From Mediterranea sp. (in: CFB group bacteria) (GTDB lineage Bacteria; Bacteroidota; Bacteroidia; Bacteroidales; Bacteroidaceae): a DNA stretch of 46,735 bases. This document shows, one piece after another, positions 6,637-17,046 of this stretch (within the stretch, counting starts at the first letter, position 1; every line of letters starts with the position of its first letter). Under the pieces are notes generated by a model. That model was given only the letters and a program-made list of their open reading frames with translations, had not been told where the DNA came from and did no database searches. The stretch is taken from positions 1-46,735 of the forward strand of contig JAISIZ010000016.1 of NCBI GenBank assembly GCA_031261785.1, written 5' to 3'. The translations under genes were made by a program, and so were the position numbers.

Positions 6637-8391
6637 ATGGGAACATTAGATTGGATTGTGATCGGAGTCTTCGCGTTGGCTCTGATAGGTATCGTGGTCT
6701 GGGTCGTGCGGCAGAAGCAGAACGACTCGGCTGACTATTTCTTGGGAGGGCGCGACGCTACGTGGATAGCCATCGGCGCCTCCATCTTCGCCTCGAACAT
6801 CGGTTCGGAGCACCTCATCGGCCTGGCGGGAGCCGGCGCGTCGAGCGGCATGGCCATGGCGCACTGGGAGATACAAGGCTGGATGATACTGATATTGGGT
6901 TGGGTATTCGTACCCTTCTACACCCGAAGCATGGTGTACACCATGCCCGAGTTCCTCGAAAGGCGCTACAACCCGCAGTCGCGCACCATTCTCTCCACCA
7001 TCTCCCTCATCAGCTACGTGCTCACCAAGGTAGCCGTCACGGTGTATGCCGGCGGATTAGTGTTTCAGCAAGTGTTCGGCATAGAGACCCTGTGGGGCAT
7101 CGACTTCTTCTGGATAGCCGCTATCGGGCTGGTGCTGCTCACGGCCGTCTACACCGTCCTTGGCGGAATGAAATCCGTGCTCTACACCTCGGTGCTGCAA
7201 ACCCCCATCCTGTTGCTCGGCTCGCTCATCATCCTGGTGCTCGGCTTCAAGGCTTTGGGCGGCTGGGATGAGCTGATGCGCATCTGCGGCGACGCCGTGG
7301 TGGTGGGCAATCAACTTGTGGGACAAGCCAGTGAGGGCGCCCAAGGCTCGACCATGGTGGAACTGATGCGTTCCAACTCCGACCCGCAATACCCGTGGTT
7401 GGGCGCGCTGATAGGCTCCGCCATCATTGGTTTCTGGTACTGGTGTACCGACCAGTACATCGTGCAGCGCGTGCTCTCGGGCAAGGATGAGCGCGAGGCC
7501 CGCCGGGGTACCATCTTCGGCGCGTATCTCAAGCTGTTGCCCGTGTTCCTGTTCCTCATCCCCGGCATGATCGCTTTCGCGATGGCCAAGGAGGGCATCG
7601 TAGTGAACGGTGAGGTGTTCACGCTCAGCACCCCCGACGCCGCTTTCCCCACGCTGGTGGCCAAGCTGCTTCCGGCAGGCGTGAAGGGCCTGGTGGTGTG
7701 CGGCATCCTGGCGGCGTTGATGAGTTCGCTGGCGTCGCTGTTCAACTCGTCGGCCATGCTCTTCACCATCGACTTCTACAAACGGTTCAAGCCCCAGACG
7801 CCCGAGAAGCAGTTGGTGCGCATCGGACAGATGGCCACGGTGGTCATCGTGGTGCTCGGCATCCTTTGGATCCCCATCATGCGTAGCGTGGGCGATGTGC
7901 TCTACGCCTACCTGCAAGACGTGCAGTCGGTACTGGCTCCGGGTATAGCGGCGGCTTTCCTGCTGGGCATCGCCTGGAAGCGTACCTCCGCGCAAGGAGG
8001 TATGTGGGCGCTCATCTCCGGACTGATTATCGGACTGACCCGACTGGGGGCGAAGGTCTATTACAGCATAATGGCCGGCAATGCCGGATATGGCAGCGAC
8101 GTCACCAAGTGGGCGTCGGACAACGGTGTGGACAACCTTTTCTACAACACCTTCTACGCCTACAACTGGCTTTTCTTCTGCGGATGGATGCTGGTGGCGT
8201 GCCTGCTTATCGCCATCATCGTCAGCCTCCTCACCCCGGCTCCCTCGGCGGAGAAGATACAAGGCCTCGTGTTCGGCACCTCCACCGCCGAGCAACGCGC
8301 GGCCACCCGGGCCAGCTGGAACCATTGGGACGTCATCCACACGGTGATCATCCTGGGCATCACGGCGGCATTCTATTGGTACTTCTGGTAA
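6637..8391 (+). CDS. Sodium/solute symporter (SSS family), probable L-arabinose importer
   Basis: A 584-residue inner-membrane protein with about 14 hydrophobic segments. The N-terminus has the SGLT signatures: an initial helix, then DYFLGGRDATWIAIGASIFA, NIGSEHLIGLAGAGA and a tyrosine/proline-rich cytoplasmic loop. Family members couple Na+ influx to sugar uptake. Its position directly ahead of araR-araD-araA-araB makes arabinose the likely cargo, as in the syntenic Bacteroides thetaiotaomicron locus. Expression is probably controlled by the operator cluster at 6426-6486. The 267-base gap to araR is filled by a long inverted repeat. Confidence 0.9.
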   Translation: MGTLDWIVIGVFALALIGIVVWVVRQKQNDSADYFLGGRDATWIAIGASIFASNIGSEHLIGLAGAGASSGMAMAHWEIQGWMILILGWVFVPFYTRSMVYTMPEFLERRYNPQSRTILSTISLISYVLTKVAVTVYAGGLVFQQVFGIETLWGIDFFWIAAIGLVLLTAVYTVLGGMKSVLYTSVLQTPILLLGSLIILVLGFKALGGWDELMRICGDAVVVGNQLVGQASEGAQGSTMVELMRSNSDPQYPWLGALIGSAIIGFWYWCTDQYIVQRVLSGKDEREARRGTIFGAYLKLLPVFLFLIPGMIAFAMAKEGIVVNGEVFTLSTPDAAFPTLVAKLLPAGVKGLVVCGILAALMSSLASLFNSSAMLFTIDFYKRFKPQTPEKQLVRIGQMATVVIVVLGILWIPIMRSVGDVLYAYLQDVQSVLAPGIAAAFLLGIAWKRTSAQGGMWALISGLIIGLTRLGAKVYYSIMAGNAGYGSDVTKWASDNGVDNLFYNTFYAYNWLFFCGWMLVACLLIAIIVSLLTPAPSAEKIQGLVFGTSTAEQRAATRASWNHWDVIHTVIILGITAAFYWYFW

Positions 8392-8409
8392 AATGAAGAA
8401 TGAAGAATT

Positions 8410-8629
8410 AAGAATAGTCGCCATGATTGGCAAATCATTCTCCAAGTCCTCCCCTCCGCGGAGGGGAGGTGCCCGAAGGGCGGAGGGGAGCCAAAAAGAA
8501 GCAGCAGATCCGTTTATTCAGGAGAGGAGGTATGTGTATTGCCTTTCCCTCCCCTCCGGCCTCCGGCCACCTCCCCTCCACGGAGGGGAGGACTTGGAGA
8601 ATGATTTGCCAATCATGGCGACTATTCTT
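8410..8629. repeat. 62-bp inverted repeat element between the symporter gene and araR
   Basis: Arms 8410-8471 and 8568-8629 are complementary with a single mismatch (8459 against 8580), and looser complementarity continues about 20 bases into the 96-base centre. Each arm itself holds the hairpin CCTCCCCTCCGCGGAGGGGAGG. Outside the arms lie A+T-rich AAGAATTAAG/CTTAATTCTT tracts. A fragment of the arm (GCCAATCAT then CGACTATTCTTC) recurs near 46335-46361, so this is a dispersed family. It encodes no transposase. It could terminate or attenuate transcription between the transporter and the catabolic genes. Confidence 0.9.
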
Positions 8630-8658
8630 CATTCTTAATTCTTAATTAAAACAAGTGT

Positions 8659-9336
8659 ATGACTAACTTTTACTCCTCCAGTCCCACCTTCCACGTCGGC
8701 GTGGATTGCATCATCTTCGGCTTCAACGAGGGTGAGCTGAGCCTGTTGTTGCTCAAGCGCGACTTCGAGCCTGCCAAGGGCGAGTGGTCGCTCATGGGCG
8801 GATTCGTGCAGACGGGCGAGAGCGTGGACGACGCCGCCAAGCGGGTGCTCCGCGAACTCACCGGGCTGGAGAAGGTGTATATGGAACAGGTGGGCGCCTT
8901 CGGCAGCGTCGACCGCGACCCGGGCGAGCGGGTAGTCTCCGTGGCCTACTACGCCCTGATCAACATCAACGAGTCCGACCGCCGGTTGGTGCAGGAGCAC
9001 AACGCCTCGTGGGTGAATATCGGCGAGCTGCCGCCGCTCATCTTCGACCACTCGGAGATGGTGGCGCGGGCACGCGAGCTGATGAAGCGCCAAGCCTCCA
9101 CCGAACCCATCGGGTTCAACCTGCTGCCCAAGCTATTCACCCTCACCCAGCTGCAAAGCCTCTACGAGGCCATCTACGGCGAGCCGATGGACAAGCGCAA
9201 CTTCCGCAAGCGGGTGGCCGAGATGGACTACGTGGAGAAGACGGACAAGATAGACCGCCAAAGCTCCCGAAGGGGCGCCGCGCTCTATAAGTTCAACGAC
9301 CGGGTGTATCGCAAGGCGCCCAAGTTTAAGATATAA
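8659..9336 (+). CDS. araR: NUDIX-type transcriptional regulator AraR
   Basis: A 225-residue fusion of an N-terminal NUDIX-like sugar-sensing domain ([43 protein letters not shown] where a full NUDIX box has REL-EE) and a C-terminal winged helix ([20 protein letters not shown]...). The NUDIX box lacks the second glutamate pair, so it is a ligand-binding rather than a hydrolytic domain. In Bacteroides the orthologue represses arabinose genes and is released by arabinose. It is followed after 11 bases by araD. The ATG is preceded by an A-rich leader without a Shine-Dalgarno site. Confidence 0.9.
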   Translation: MTNFYSSSPTFHVGVDCIIFGFNEGELSLLLLKRDFEPAKGEWSLMGGFVQTGESVDDAAKRVLRELTGLEKVYMEQVGAFGSVDRDPGERVVSVAYYALININESDRRLVQEHNASWVNIGELPPLIFDHSEMVARARELMKRQASTEPIGFNLLPKLFTLTQLQSLYEAIYGEPMDKRNFRKRVAEMDYVEKTDKIDRQSSRRGAALYKFNDRVYRKAPKFKI

Positions 9337-9347
9337 AGAAAAAGAAT

Positions 9348-10034
9348 ATGTTAGAAGAACTCAAAGAACAAGTGTTCCGCGCCAACCTCGACTTGGTGAA
9401 GCACGGATTGGTCATCTTCACCTGGGGCAACGTGTCGGCCATCGACCGTGCCACCGGACTGGTGGTAATAAAACCCAGCGGCGTGGGCTACGACGACATG
9501 AAGGCGGACGACATGGTCGTGGTCGACCTCGACGGACGTGTGGTGGAGGGACGCCTCAAGCCCTCATCGGACACCGCCACGCACGTGGTGCTCTATCGCG
9601 CCTTCGCCGACATCGGCGGCGTGGTGCATACCCACTCCACCTACGCCACCGCCTGGGCGCAGGCGGGACGAGACATCCCTAACATTGGCACCACGCACGC
9701 CGACTATTTCCACGACGACATCCCCTGCACCGCCGACATGACCGAGGACGAGGTGATGGGCGGCGCCTACGAGCTGGAGACGGGACGCGTCATCGTGAAG
9801 CGGTTCGACGGACTGAACCCCACGCACACCCCCGGCGTGCTGGTGAAGAACCACGGCCCCTTCGCCTGGGGAAAGGATGCCCACGAGGCCGTGCACAACG
9901 CCGTGGTGCTGGAGCAGGTGGCCAAGATGGCGAGCATCGCCTTCGCCGCCAACCCCAACCTCACCATGAACCCGCTGCTGGTGGAGAAGCACTTCAACCG
10001 CAAGCATGGGCCGGGGGCTTATTATGGACAGTAG
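9348..10034 (+). CDS. araD: L-ribulose-5-phosphate 4-epimerase
   Basis: A 228-residue class II aldolase-fold epimerase that converts L-ribulose 5-phosphate to D-xylulose 5-phosphate, the last dedicated step of arabinose use. Visible motifs: TWGNVSAID and [11 protein letters not shown] (phosphate binding), the zinc ligands in [23 protein letters not shown], and [14 protein letters not shown] with the third zinc histidine region. Length matches the family (about 230). The product feeds the transketolase encoded downstream. Confidence 0.96.
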   Translation: MLEELKEQVFRANLDLVKHGLVIFTWGNVSAIDRATGLVVIKPSGVGYDDMKADDMVVVDLDGRVVEGRLKPSSDTATHVVLYRAFADIGGVVHTHSTYATAWAQAGRDIPNIGTTHADYFHDDIPCTADMTEDEVMGGAYELETGRVIVKRFDGLNPTHTPGVLVKNHGPFAWGKDAHEAVHNAVVLEQVAKMASIAFAANPNLTMNPLLVEKHFNRKHGPGAYYGQ

Positions 10035-10078
10035 AATTAAAAATTGAGAATTAAGAATTAAAAAATAATAGTAGGACA

Positions 10079-11590
10079 ATGAACGCATTTGATCAGTATG
10101 AAGTATGGTTCGTGACGGGAGCGCAGCTCCTGTACGGAGGCGACGCGGTAGTAGCCGTCGACGCGCACAGTAACGAGATGGTAAAGGGGCTGAACCTGTC
10201 GGGAAGGCTCCCGGTGAAGGTGGTGTACAAGGGCACGGCCAACTCCTCCAAAGAGGTGGAGAGCCTGTTCAAGGCCGCCAACAACGACGAGAAGTGCATC
10301 GGTGTCATCACCTGGATGCATACCTTCTCGCCCGCCAAGATGTGGATTCACGGGCTGCAGCAGCTGCGCAAGCCGTTGCTCCACTTCCACACGCAATATA
10401 ATAAGGAGATTCCGTGGGACACCATGGACATGGACTTCATGAACCTCAACCAGTCGGCCCACGGCGACCGTGAGTTCGGACACATCTGCACACGCATGCG
10501 CATACGCCGCAAGGTGGTGGTGGGCTACTGGCAAGACGAGGAGGCGCAACGCAAGATCGCCGTATGGATGCGCGTATGCGCCGCCTGGGCCGACTCGCAG
10601 GACATGCTCATCGTCCGCTTCGGCGACCAGATGAACAACGTGGCCGTGACCGACGGCGACAAGGTGGAAGCCGAGCAACGCATGGGCTACCACGTCGACT
10701 ACTGCCCCGTGAGCGAGGTGATGGAGTACTTCAAGCAAGTGAAGGACACCGACGTGGACGAGCTGACCGCCACCTATTTCCGCGAGTACGACCATGACGC
10801 CGCGCTCGAGGACAAATCGACAGAGGCATACCTCAAGGTATGGAACTCCGCCAAGGCCGAACTGACGCTCCGCGCCGTGCTGAAGGACAAAGGCGCCAAG
10901 GGCTTCACCACCAACTTCGACGACCTGGGCGAGTTCGACCAGATTCCCGGCCTGGCCACGCAACGCCTCATGGTCGAGGGCTACGGCTTCGGCGCCGAGG
11001 GCGACTGGAAGTCGGCCGCACTCTGCCGCAGCGTCTGGGTGATGAACCAGGGCATGACGGGCGGATGCTCCTTCCTCGAGGACTACACCCTCAACTTCGA
11101 CGGCGACCGCAGCGCCATCCTGCAGGCGCACATGCTCGAGATCTGCCCCCTCATCGCCGCCAACAAGCCGCGGCTGGAGGTGCACTTCCTCGGCATAGGC
11201 ATACGCAAGAGCCAGACGGCGCGCCTCGTCTTCACCTCCAAGGTAGGCAAGGGATGCGCCGCCACGGTGATCGACCTCGGCAACCGCTTCCGCCTCATCG
11301 TCAACGACGTGGAGTGCATCAAGCCGAAGCCGCTGCCCAAGCTGCCCGTGGCCTCCGCGCTCTGGATACCGCAACCCAACTTCGAAGTGGGCGCCGGCGC
11401 CTGGATACTGGCGGGCGGCACGCACCACTCCTGCTTCTCCTACGACCTCACCGCCGAGTACTGGGAAGACTACGCCGAGATAGCCGGCATCGAGATGCTG
11501 CACATCGGCAAGGATACCACCATCAGCAGCTTCAAAAAAGAGCTGCGGCTGAACGAGATCTACTACATGTTGAACAAGTCGCTCTGCTAA
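10079..11590 (+). CDS. araA: L-arabinose isomerase
   Basis: A 503-residue enzyme that isomerises L-arabinose to L-ribulose in the cytoplasm with a divalent metal. It starts FDQYEVWFVTGAQLLYGGDA, typical of the family. The metal/catalytic positions lie in RLMVEGYGFGAEGDWK, GGCSFLEDYTLNF, HMLEICP and GGTHHSCFSYDL. Length is the usual 500. The 44-base gap after araD is an A+T-rich tract (AATTAAAAATTGAGAATTAA) like that flanking the 8410-8629 element, apparently a degenerate repeat rather than a promoter. Confidence 0.97.
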   Translation: MNAFDQYEVWFVTGAQLLYGGDAVVAVDAHSNEMVKGLNLSGRLPVKVVYKGTANSSKEVESLFKAANNDEKCIGVITWMHTFSPAKMWIHGLQQLRKPLLHFHTQYNKEIPWDTMDMDFMNLNQSAHGDREFGHICTRMRIRRKVVVGYWQDEEAQRKIAVWMRVCAAWADSQDMLIVRFGDQMNNVAVTDGDKVEAEQRMGYHVDYCPVSEVMEYFKQVKDTDVDELTATYFREYDHDAALEDKSTEAYLKVWNSAKAELTLRAVLKDKGAKGFTTNFDDLGEFDQIPGLATQRLMVEGYGFGAEGDWKSAALCRSVWVMNQGMTGGCSFLEDYTLNFDGDRSAILQAHMLEICPLIAANKPRLEVHFLGIGIRKSQTARLVFTSKVGKGCAATVIDLGNRFRLIVNDVECIKPKPLPKLPVASALWIPQPNFEVGAGAWILAGGTHHSCFSYDLTAEYWEDYAEIAGIEMLHIGKDTTISSFKKELRLNEIYYMLNKSLC

Positions 11591-11629
11591 GCGCGACAAG
11601 CGACGATAAACAAAAGAAAGGACATCGCC

Positions 11630-13294
11630 ATGAAATACGTGATTGGACTTGATTACGGAAGCGATTCGGCACGTGCCGTGGTTGTCGACGCCCTCACCGG
11701 CACCACGCTGGCCACCGCCGTGCACTACTATCCCCGCTGGAAGGCGGGCATGTACTGCGACCCCGAACGGAACCAGTACCGCCAGCATCCGCTGGACTAT
11801 GTCGAGGTGCTGGAACGCTGCGTGCGCGAGGTACTCGCCCAGTGCCCGCCCGACACCGCCAGGCAGGTGGTGGGCATGGCTTTCGACACCACCGGCAGCA
11901 CGCCCGTCTTCACCGACGAGGCGGGCACGCCGCTGGCCTTGCTGCCCGAGTTCGCCGAGAACCCCAACGCCATGTTCGTGCTCTGGAAGGACCACACCGC
12001 CGTGGCCGAGGCCGCCGAGATAAATAGCGCCTGCCAGGCCTGGGACATCGACTACTCCGCCTACGAAGGCGGCATCTACTCCTCCGAATGGTTCTGGGCG
12101 AAGGCGCTGCACGTGCTGCGCGAGGATCCCGCCGTGCGCGCCAAGGCGTACAGCATCGTGGAGCATTGCGACTGGCTGCCCGCGCTCCTCACCGGGGTGG
12201 GGCGCAGCCAGGACATCGTGCGCGGACGCTGCGCCGCCGGACATAAGGCGATGTGGCTCAAGGAGTGGGGCGGTCTGCCCTCCGAGGAGTTCCTCGTGAG
12301 TATCGACCCGCTGCTCAAGGGGTTCCGTGCCCGACTGTTCGACGATACCCAAACGTCCGACCAATCGGTGGGGCATCTCACCCCCGAGTGGGCCGAGCGC
12401 CTGGGCCTCACCACCGACGTGGTGGTGGCTGCCGGCCTGTTCGACTGCCATGCGGGTGCCGTGGGCGCGGGCATCACCCCGCACACGCTGGTGCGCATCA
12501 TCGGCACCTCCACCTGCGACATCATGGTGAGCAGCTACGAGGAGATGGAGGGCAAGCTCATACGCGGCATCTGCGGACAGGTGGACGGCTCCGTCATCCC
12601 CGGCATGGTGGGACTGGAGGCCGGGCAATCGGCCTTCGGCGACATCTACGCCTGGTTCAAGCAACTGCTGGAGTTCCCGCTGCGCCACATCGTGGGGCAA
12701 TCGTCGCTGATCGACGACGCCACCAAGGAGAAGCTCATCGAGGAGGCCATCGGCCGCATCATCCCCGCCCTCACCGCCGAGGCGGAGAAGATCCCCGCCG
12801 GACAGGGCGCCCCCGTGGCCACCGACTGGATGAACGGCCGGCGCACGCCCGACGCCAACCAACTGCTGAAAGGCAGCATCACCGGCCTGACGTTGGGAAC
12901 CACCGCGCCACGCGTCTTCCGTGCGTTGGTGGAAGCCACCGCCTTCGGCTCCAAAGCCATCGTGGACCGCTTTCTCAGCGAGGGAGTGCATATCGACTCG
13001 GTGATCGGCATCGGAGGCATCGCCCTGAAGTCGCCCTTCGTGATGCAGACCCTGAGCGACGTGCTCGACATGCCCATCAAGGTATGCCGCACCGACCAGG
13101 CTTGCGCCCTCGGAGCGGCCATGTTCGCCGCCACAGCCGCCGACGTCTACGCCAAGGTGGAGGACGCGCTGCAAGCCATGAACTCCGGATTCGCCTGCGA
13201 GTACCAACCCATTCCCGACAACGTGCGCGTGTACAAGGAACTCTACCAGGAGTACCTCAAGCTGGGAGCTTTTACCGAAAATAACATTAAATGA
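11630..13294 (+). CDS. araB: Ribulokinase
   Basis: A 554-residue FGGY-family kinase that phosphorylates L-ribulose with ATP. The phosphate loop [19 protein letters not shown] opens the protein, DTTGSTPV and the [14 protein letters not shown] catalytic region follow, and [20 protein letters not shown] is the C-terminal FGGY signature region. It follows araA by 39 bases and has an unusually clear purine-rich AAAGAAAGG site 8 bases before the ATG. Its stop overlaps the first possible ATG of the next gene (ATGA at 13291-13294). Confidence 0.96.
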   Translation: MKYVIGLDYGSDSARAVVVDALTGTTLATAVHYYPRWKAGMYCDPERNQYRQHPLDYVEVLERCVREVLAQCPPDTARQVVGMAFDTTGSTPVFTDEAGTPLALLPEFAENPNAMFVLWKDHTAVAEAAEINSACQAWDIDYSAYEGGIYSSEWFWAKALHVLREDPAVRAKAYSIVEHCDWLPALLTGVGRSQDIVRGRCAAGHKAMWLKEWGGLPSEEFLVSIDPLLKGFRARLFDDTQTSDQSVGHLTPEWAERLGLTTDVVVAAGLFDCHAGAVGAGITPHTLVRIIGTSTCDIMVSSYEEMEGKLIRGICGQVDGSVIPGMVGLEAGQSAFGDIYAWFKQLLEFPLRHIVGQSSLIDDATKEKLIEEAIGRIIPALTAEAEKIPAGQGAPVATDWMNGRRTPDANQLLKGSITGLTLGTTAPRVFRALVEATAFGSKAIVDRFLSEGVHIDSVIGIGGIALKSPFVMQTLSDVLDMPIKVCRTDQACALGAAMFAATAADVYAKVEDALQAMNSGFACEYQPIPDNVRVYKELYQEYLKLGAFTENNIK

Positions 13295-13305
13295 TCACTA
13301 TTCCA

Positions 13306-14856
13306 ATGAAAACAAGATTATTCATCACCGCCGCCTTCGCGGCCACCGCGCTCACCCTATCGGCACAGAAGAGCGCCACCATCACCCTGCACGCCGACCA
13401 GGGTAAGGACATCATCCCCAAGGAGATCTACGGACAGTTCGCCGAACACCTCGGCACCTGCATCTACGGCGGGCTATGGGTAGGCGAGAACTCCGCCATC
13501 CCCAACACCCAGGGCTACCGCACCGACGTGCTCAACGCCCTCAAGGATCTCGCCGTGCCCGTGCTGCGCTGGCCGGGTGGATGCTTCGCCGACGAGTATC
13601 ACTGGATGGACGGCATCGGCCCGAAGAGCCAACGTCCAAAGATGGTGAACAACAACTGGGGAGGAACCATCGAGGACAACAGCTTCGGCACGCACGAGTT
13701 CCTCAACCTCTGCGAGCTGCTGAAGTGCGAACCCTACATCAGCGCCAACGTGGGAAGCGGCTCCGTGGAGGAGATGGCCAAGTGGGTGGAATACATGACC
13801 TCCGACGGCGACTCGCCCCTGGCCAACCTGCGCCGCAAGAACGGCCGCGACAAGGCTTGGAACGTGAAGTACCTCGGCGTGGGTAACGAGAGCTGGGGAT
13901 GCGGCGGAAGCATGCGTCCCGAGTACTACGCCGACCTGTACCGGCGCTACGCCACCTACGCCCGCAACTACGACGGCAACCGCCTCTTCAAGATCGCCAG
14001 CGGAGCCAGCGACTACGACTATAACTGGACGGAAGTGCTGATGGACCGCGTGGGACACCGCATGGACGGCCTCTCGCTCCACTACTACACCGTCACCGGA
14101 TGGTCGGGCAGCAAGGGCGCGGCCACCAAGTTCAGCACCGACGATTACTACTGGACCATGGGCAAGTGCCTCGAGATAGAGGATGTCATCAAGAAGCATT
14201 GCGCCATCATGGACAAGTACGACAAGGATAAGCGCATCGCCCTCATGCTCGACGAGTGGGGAACGTGGTGGGACGAGGAGCCGGGTACCGTGCGCGGACA
14301 CCTCTACCAGCAGAACACGCTCCGCGACGCCTTCGTGGCATCGCTTAGCCTCGACGTGTTCAACCGCCACACCGACCGTCTGAAGATGGCCAACATCGCC
14401 CAGATCGTCAACGTGCTGCAATCCATGATCCTCACCAACGACAAGGGAGGCATGGTGCTCACCCCCACCTACCACGTGTTCCGCATGTACAAGGTGCACC
14501 AGGACGCCACTTATCTCCCCATCGACCTCCAGTGTGAGAAGCGGGAGGTACGCGACGGACGCGTAGTGCCCATGGTGAGCGCCACCGCGTCGAAGAGCAA
14601 GGAGGGCATCGTGCACATCTCGCTCTCCAACATCGACGCCGAGAACGCCCAGGAGATCACCATCAACCTCGGCGCCGACCTGAAGGCTACCACCGCCTCC
14701 GGCGAGATGCTCACCGCCAAGAACCTCGAGGACCACAACACCTTCGAGCGTCCCGACGTGGTGAAGCCCGTGCCTTTCAAAGAGACAAAAATCAATAAAG
14801 GCGTGTTAAAGGTGAAACTTCCGGCCAAGTCCATCGTTACTTTAGTAGTGCGATAG
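13306..14856 (+). CDS. Secreted GH51 alpha-L-arabinofuranosidase
   Basis: About 516 residues. It releases terminal L-arabinofuranose from arabinan or arabinoxylan side chains. An N-terminal signal peptide ([20 protein letters not shown]) targets it to the periplasm. The (beta/alpha)8 domain carries GNES with the acid/base glutamate at residue 195 and LDEWGTWW with the nucleophile glutamate at residue 317, followed by the C-terminal beta domain. ATG 13306 is preferred because the signal peptide begins there; ATG 13291, overlapping the araB stop, would add five residues and is also possible. It supplies substrate to the transporter and isomerase encoded upstream. Confidence 0.93.
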   Translation: MKTRLFITAAFAATALTLSAQKSATITLHADQGKDIIPKEIYGQFAEHLGTCIYGGLWVGENSAIPNTQGYRTDVLNALKDLAVPVLRWPGGCFADEYHWMDGIGPKSQRPKMVNNNWGGTIEDNSFGTHEFLNLCELLKCEPYISANVGSGSVEEMAKWVEYMTSDGDSPLANLRRKNGRDKAWNVKYLGVGNESWGCGGSMRPEYYADLYRRYATYARNYDGNRLFKIASGASDYDYNWTEVLMDRVGHRMDGLSLHYYTVTGWSGSKGAATKFSTDDYYWTMGKCLEIEDVIKKHCAIMDKYDKDKRIALMLDEWGTWWDEEPGTVRGHLYQQNTLRDAFVASLSLDVFNRHTDRLKMANIAQIVNVLQSMILTNDKGGMVLTPTYHVFRMYKVHQDATYLPIDLQCEKREVRDGRVVPMVSATASKSKEGIVHISLSNIDAENAQEITINLGADLKATTASGEMLTAKNLEDHNTFERPDVVKPVPFKETKINKGVLKVKLPAKSIVTLVVR

Positions 14857-14875
14857 GCCAGTGCGGCGTTTTCTA

Positions 14876-14977
14876 TTCACCACAGGTTACACCGATTCGC
14901 GCAGATTGCTTCAGCAGGGGTAGGAATGCCCCTTCTAAAACAAATAATCTGTGGAAATCTGTGTAATCTGTGGTGAA
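14876..14977. repeat. Imperfect 32-bp inverted repeat (TTCACCACAGATTACAC family)
   Basis: Arms 14876-14907 and 14946-14977 are complementary at 27 of 32 positions, with a 38-base centre. The arm core (CAGATTACACAGATT) is related to the CGGATTACACGGATT hairpin at 46214-46290, so it belongs to a dispersed non-coding family. It sits in the gap between the arabinofuranosidase and transketolase genes; its right arm ends six bases before the -7 box at 14983. Confidence 0.85.
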
Positions 14978-14982
14978 CTCCG

Positions 14983-14990
14983 TATCTTTG
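14983..14990 (+). promoter_or_regulatory. -7 box of the tkt-rpiB promoter
   Basis: TATCTTTG is an exact match to TAnnTTTG, 43 bases before the transketolase ATG. The only -33 candidate is TCTG (14958-14961), which falls in the right arm of the adjacent inverted repeat. This suggests tkt-rpiB can be transcribed apart from the ara genes. Confidence 0.75.
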
Positions 14991-15033
14991 TCCGCACTCA
15001 GAACAGAAAGTCAATTTAACTTATATAGAAACA

Positions 15034-17043
15034 ATGAACGATATCAAACTCATGAATCGCGCGGCAGACAACATCCGCATACTCGCCGCTTCAATGGTCG
15101 AAAAGGCCAATTCCGGTCACCCGGGAGGCGCCATGGGCGGAGCCGACTTCATCAACGTGCTCTTCTCCGAATTCCTGGTGTACGACCCCGAGAATCCTTG
15201 CTGGGAAGGGCGCGACCGCTTCTTCCTCGACCCCGGGCACATGTCGCCCATGCTCTATTCCACACTCGCCCTCACCGGTAAGTTCTCCATCGACGAGCTG
15301 AAAGAGTTCCGCCAATGGGGTAGCCCCACGCCGGGACATCCCGAGGTGAACGTGTCGCGCGGCATCGAGAACACTTCCGGACCGCTGGGACAGGGACACA
15401 CCTTCGCCGTGGGCGCGGCCATCGCCGCCAAGTTCCTCAAGGCACGCTTCGGCGAGATGATGAACCAGACCATCTACGCCTACATCTCCGACGGAGGCAT
15501 ACAGGAAGAGATTTCGCAAGGCGCCGGACGCGTGGCGGGCGCGCTGGGACTCGACAACCTCATCATGTTCTACGACTCCAACGACATACAGCTCTCCACC
15601 GAGACGCGCGACGTCACGGTGGAGGACACCGGCCGGAAATACGAGGCTTGGGGATGGAAGGTGATACACATCAACGGCAACGACGTGGAGCAGATACGCG
15701 CCGCGCTCCGCGAGGCGCAAGGCGAGGAAGAGCGACCCACCCTCATCATCGGGAAGACCGTGATGGGCAAGGGCGCCCTCAAGGCTGACGGCACCAGCTA
15801 CGAGAACAGCTCCGCCACCCACGGTGCCCCGCTGGGAGGCGATGCCTACGCCAACACCATCAAGCACCTCGGCGGCAACCCCGACGAGCCGTTCGCCGTC
15901 TTCCCCGAAGTGAGCCAGCTCTACGCGCGCCGCGCCGAGGAGCTGAAAGCTATCGCCGCCGAGCGCTACGCCGCGAAGTCGGCCTGGACGAAAGCCAACC
16001 CCGCCCTGGCGGCCAAGATGGAGTGCTTCTTCTCCAACAAGCGTCCCGTGGTAGACTGGAAAGGCATCGAGCAGAAGCCCGGCAGCGCCACACGCAACGC
16101 GTCGGCCACCGTGCTCGCCGCGCTGGCTACGCAGGTAGAGAACATGATCGTGGCGTCGGCCGACCTCTCCAACTCCGACAAGACCGACGGATTCCTCAAG
16201 AAGACGCACGCCTTCAAGCGCGGCGACTTCAGCGGAGCCTTCTTCCAGGCCGGCGTGTCCGAGCTGACGATGGCCTGCATCTGCATCGGCATGTCGCTGC
16301 ACGGAGGCGTTATCGCCGCTTGCGGCACCTTCTTCGTCTTCTCCGACTACATGAAGCCCGCCGTGCGCATGGCCGCCCTTATGGAGGTGCCCGTGAAGTT
16401 CATCTGGACGCACGACGCTTTCCGTGTGGGCGAGGATGGCCCGACCCACGAACCCGTGGAGCAAGAGGCGCAAATCCGCCTGATGGAGAAACTCAAGAAC
16501 CACAGCGGGAAGAACTCCATGCTGGTGCTCCGTCCCGCCGATGCCGAGGAGACCACCGCGGCCTGGGAACTGGCGATGGAGAATACCTCCACGCCTACCG
16601 GACTCATCTTCTCGCGCCAGAACATCGCCGAGCTGCCCGCCGGAAACGACTACGCGCAGGTGGCCAAGGGTGCCTACGTCGTGGCAGGTTCCGACGCTGA
16701 CCCCGACGTGGTGCTCGTTGCCTCCGGCTCCGAAGTGTCGACCCTCGTGGCCGGCGCCGCGCTGCTCCGCGAGGACGGCCTGAAGGTACGCGTCGTCTCG
16801 GCGCCCTCCGAGGGGCTGTTCCGCAACCGCTCGAAAGAGTATCAGCAGAGCGTCATCCCCGCCGGAGCCAAGGTCTTTGGCCTCACCGCCGGGCTGCCCG
16901 TCACCCTCGAGGGACTGGTGGGTACGAGCGGTAAGGTATGGGGCTTGGAGTCGTTCGGATTCTCGGCTCCCTATACGGTGCTCGACGAGAAACTGGGCTT
17001 CACCCCCGAGAACGTGTACAAACAAGTGAAAGCGATGTTTTAA
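15034..17043 (+). CDS. tkt: Transketolase
   Basis: A 669-residue thiamine-diphosphate enzyme that moves two-carbon units between pentose, heptose and triose phosphates. Order of domains: pyrophosphate-binding domain with SGHPGGAMGGADF and ISDGGIQEEISQGAGRVAGA, pyrimidine-binding domain around AACGTFFVFSDYMKPAVRMA and DAFRVGEDGPTHEPVEQ, and a C-terminal domain with VLVASGSEVSTL. Length is the usual 660-670. It consumes xylulose 5-phosphate from araD and ribose 5-phosphate from rpiB, linking arabinose to glycolysis. rpiB begins three bases after its stop. Confidence 0.97.
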   Translation: MNDIKLMNRAADNIRILAASMVEKANSGHPGGAMGGADFINVLFSEFLVYDPENPCWEGRDRFFLDPGHMSPMLYSTLALTGKFSIDELKEFRQWGSPTPGHPEVNVSRGIENTSGPLGQGHTFAVGAAIAAKFLKARFGEMMNQTIYAYISDGGIQEEISQGAGRVAGALGLDNLIMFYDSNDIQLSTETRDVTVEDTGRKYEAWGWKVIHINGNDVEQIRAALREAQGEEERPTLIIGKTVMGKGALKADGTSYENSSATHGAPLGGDAYANTIKHLGGNPDEPFAVFPEVSQLYARRAEELKAIAAERYAAKSAWTKANPALAAKMECFFSNKRPVVDWKGIEQKPGSATRNASATVLAALATQVENMIVASADLSNSDKTDGFLKKTHAFKRGDFSGAFFQAGVSELTMACICIGMSLHGGVIAACGTFFVFSDYMKPAVRMAALMEVPVKFIWTHDAFRVGEDGPTHEPVEQEAQIRLMEKLKNHSGKNSMLVLRPADAEETTAAWELAMENTSTPTGLIFSRQNIAELPAGNDYAQVAKGAYVVAGSDADPDVVLVASGSEVSTLVAGAALLREDGLKVRVVSAPSEGLFRNRSKEYQQSVIPAGAKVFGLTAGLPVTLEGLVGTSGKVWGLESFGFSAPYTVLDEKLGFTPENVYKQVKAMF

Positions 17044-17046
17044 GCC

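Noticed and set aside
10058..13207. Very long minus-strand open frame (1049 codons) opposite araA and araB
   Set aside because: It lies entirely antisense to two clear enzyme genes in G+C-rich DNA, where stop codons are rare; its translation is low-complexity (His, Gly, Val, Arg-rich) with no family motif.
13474..14736. Minus-strand open frame opposite the arabinofuranosidase gene
   Set aside because: Antisense shadow without recognisable domains; the plus strand carries GH51 catalytic motifs.
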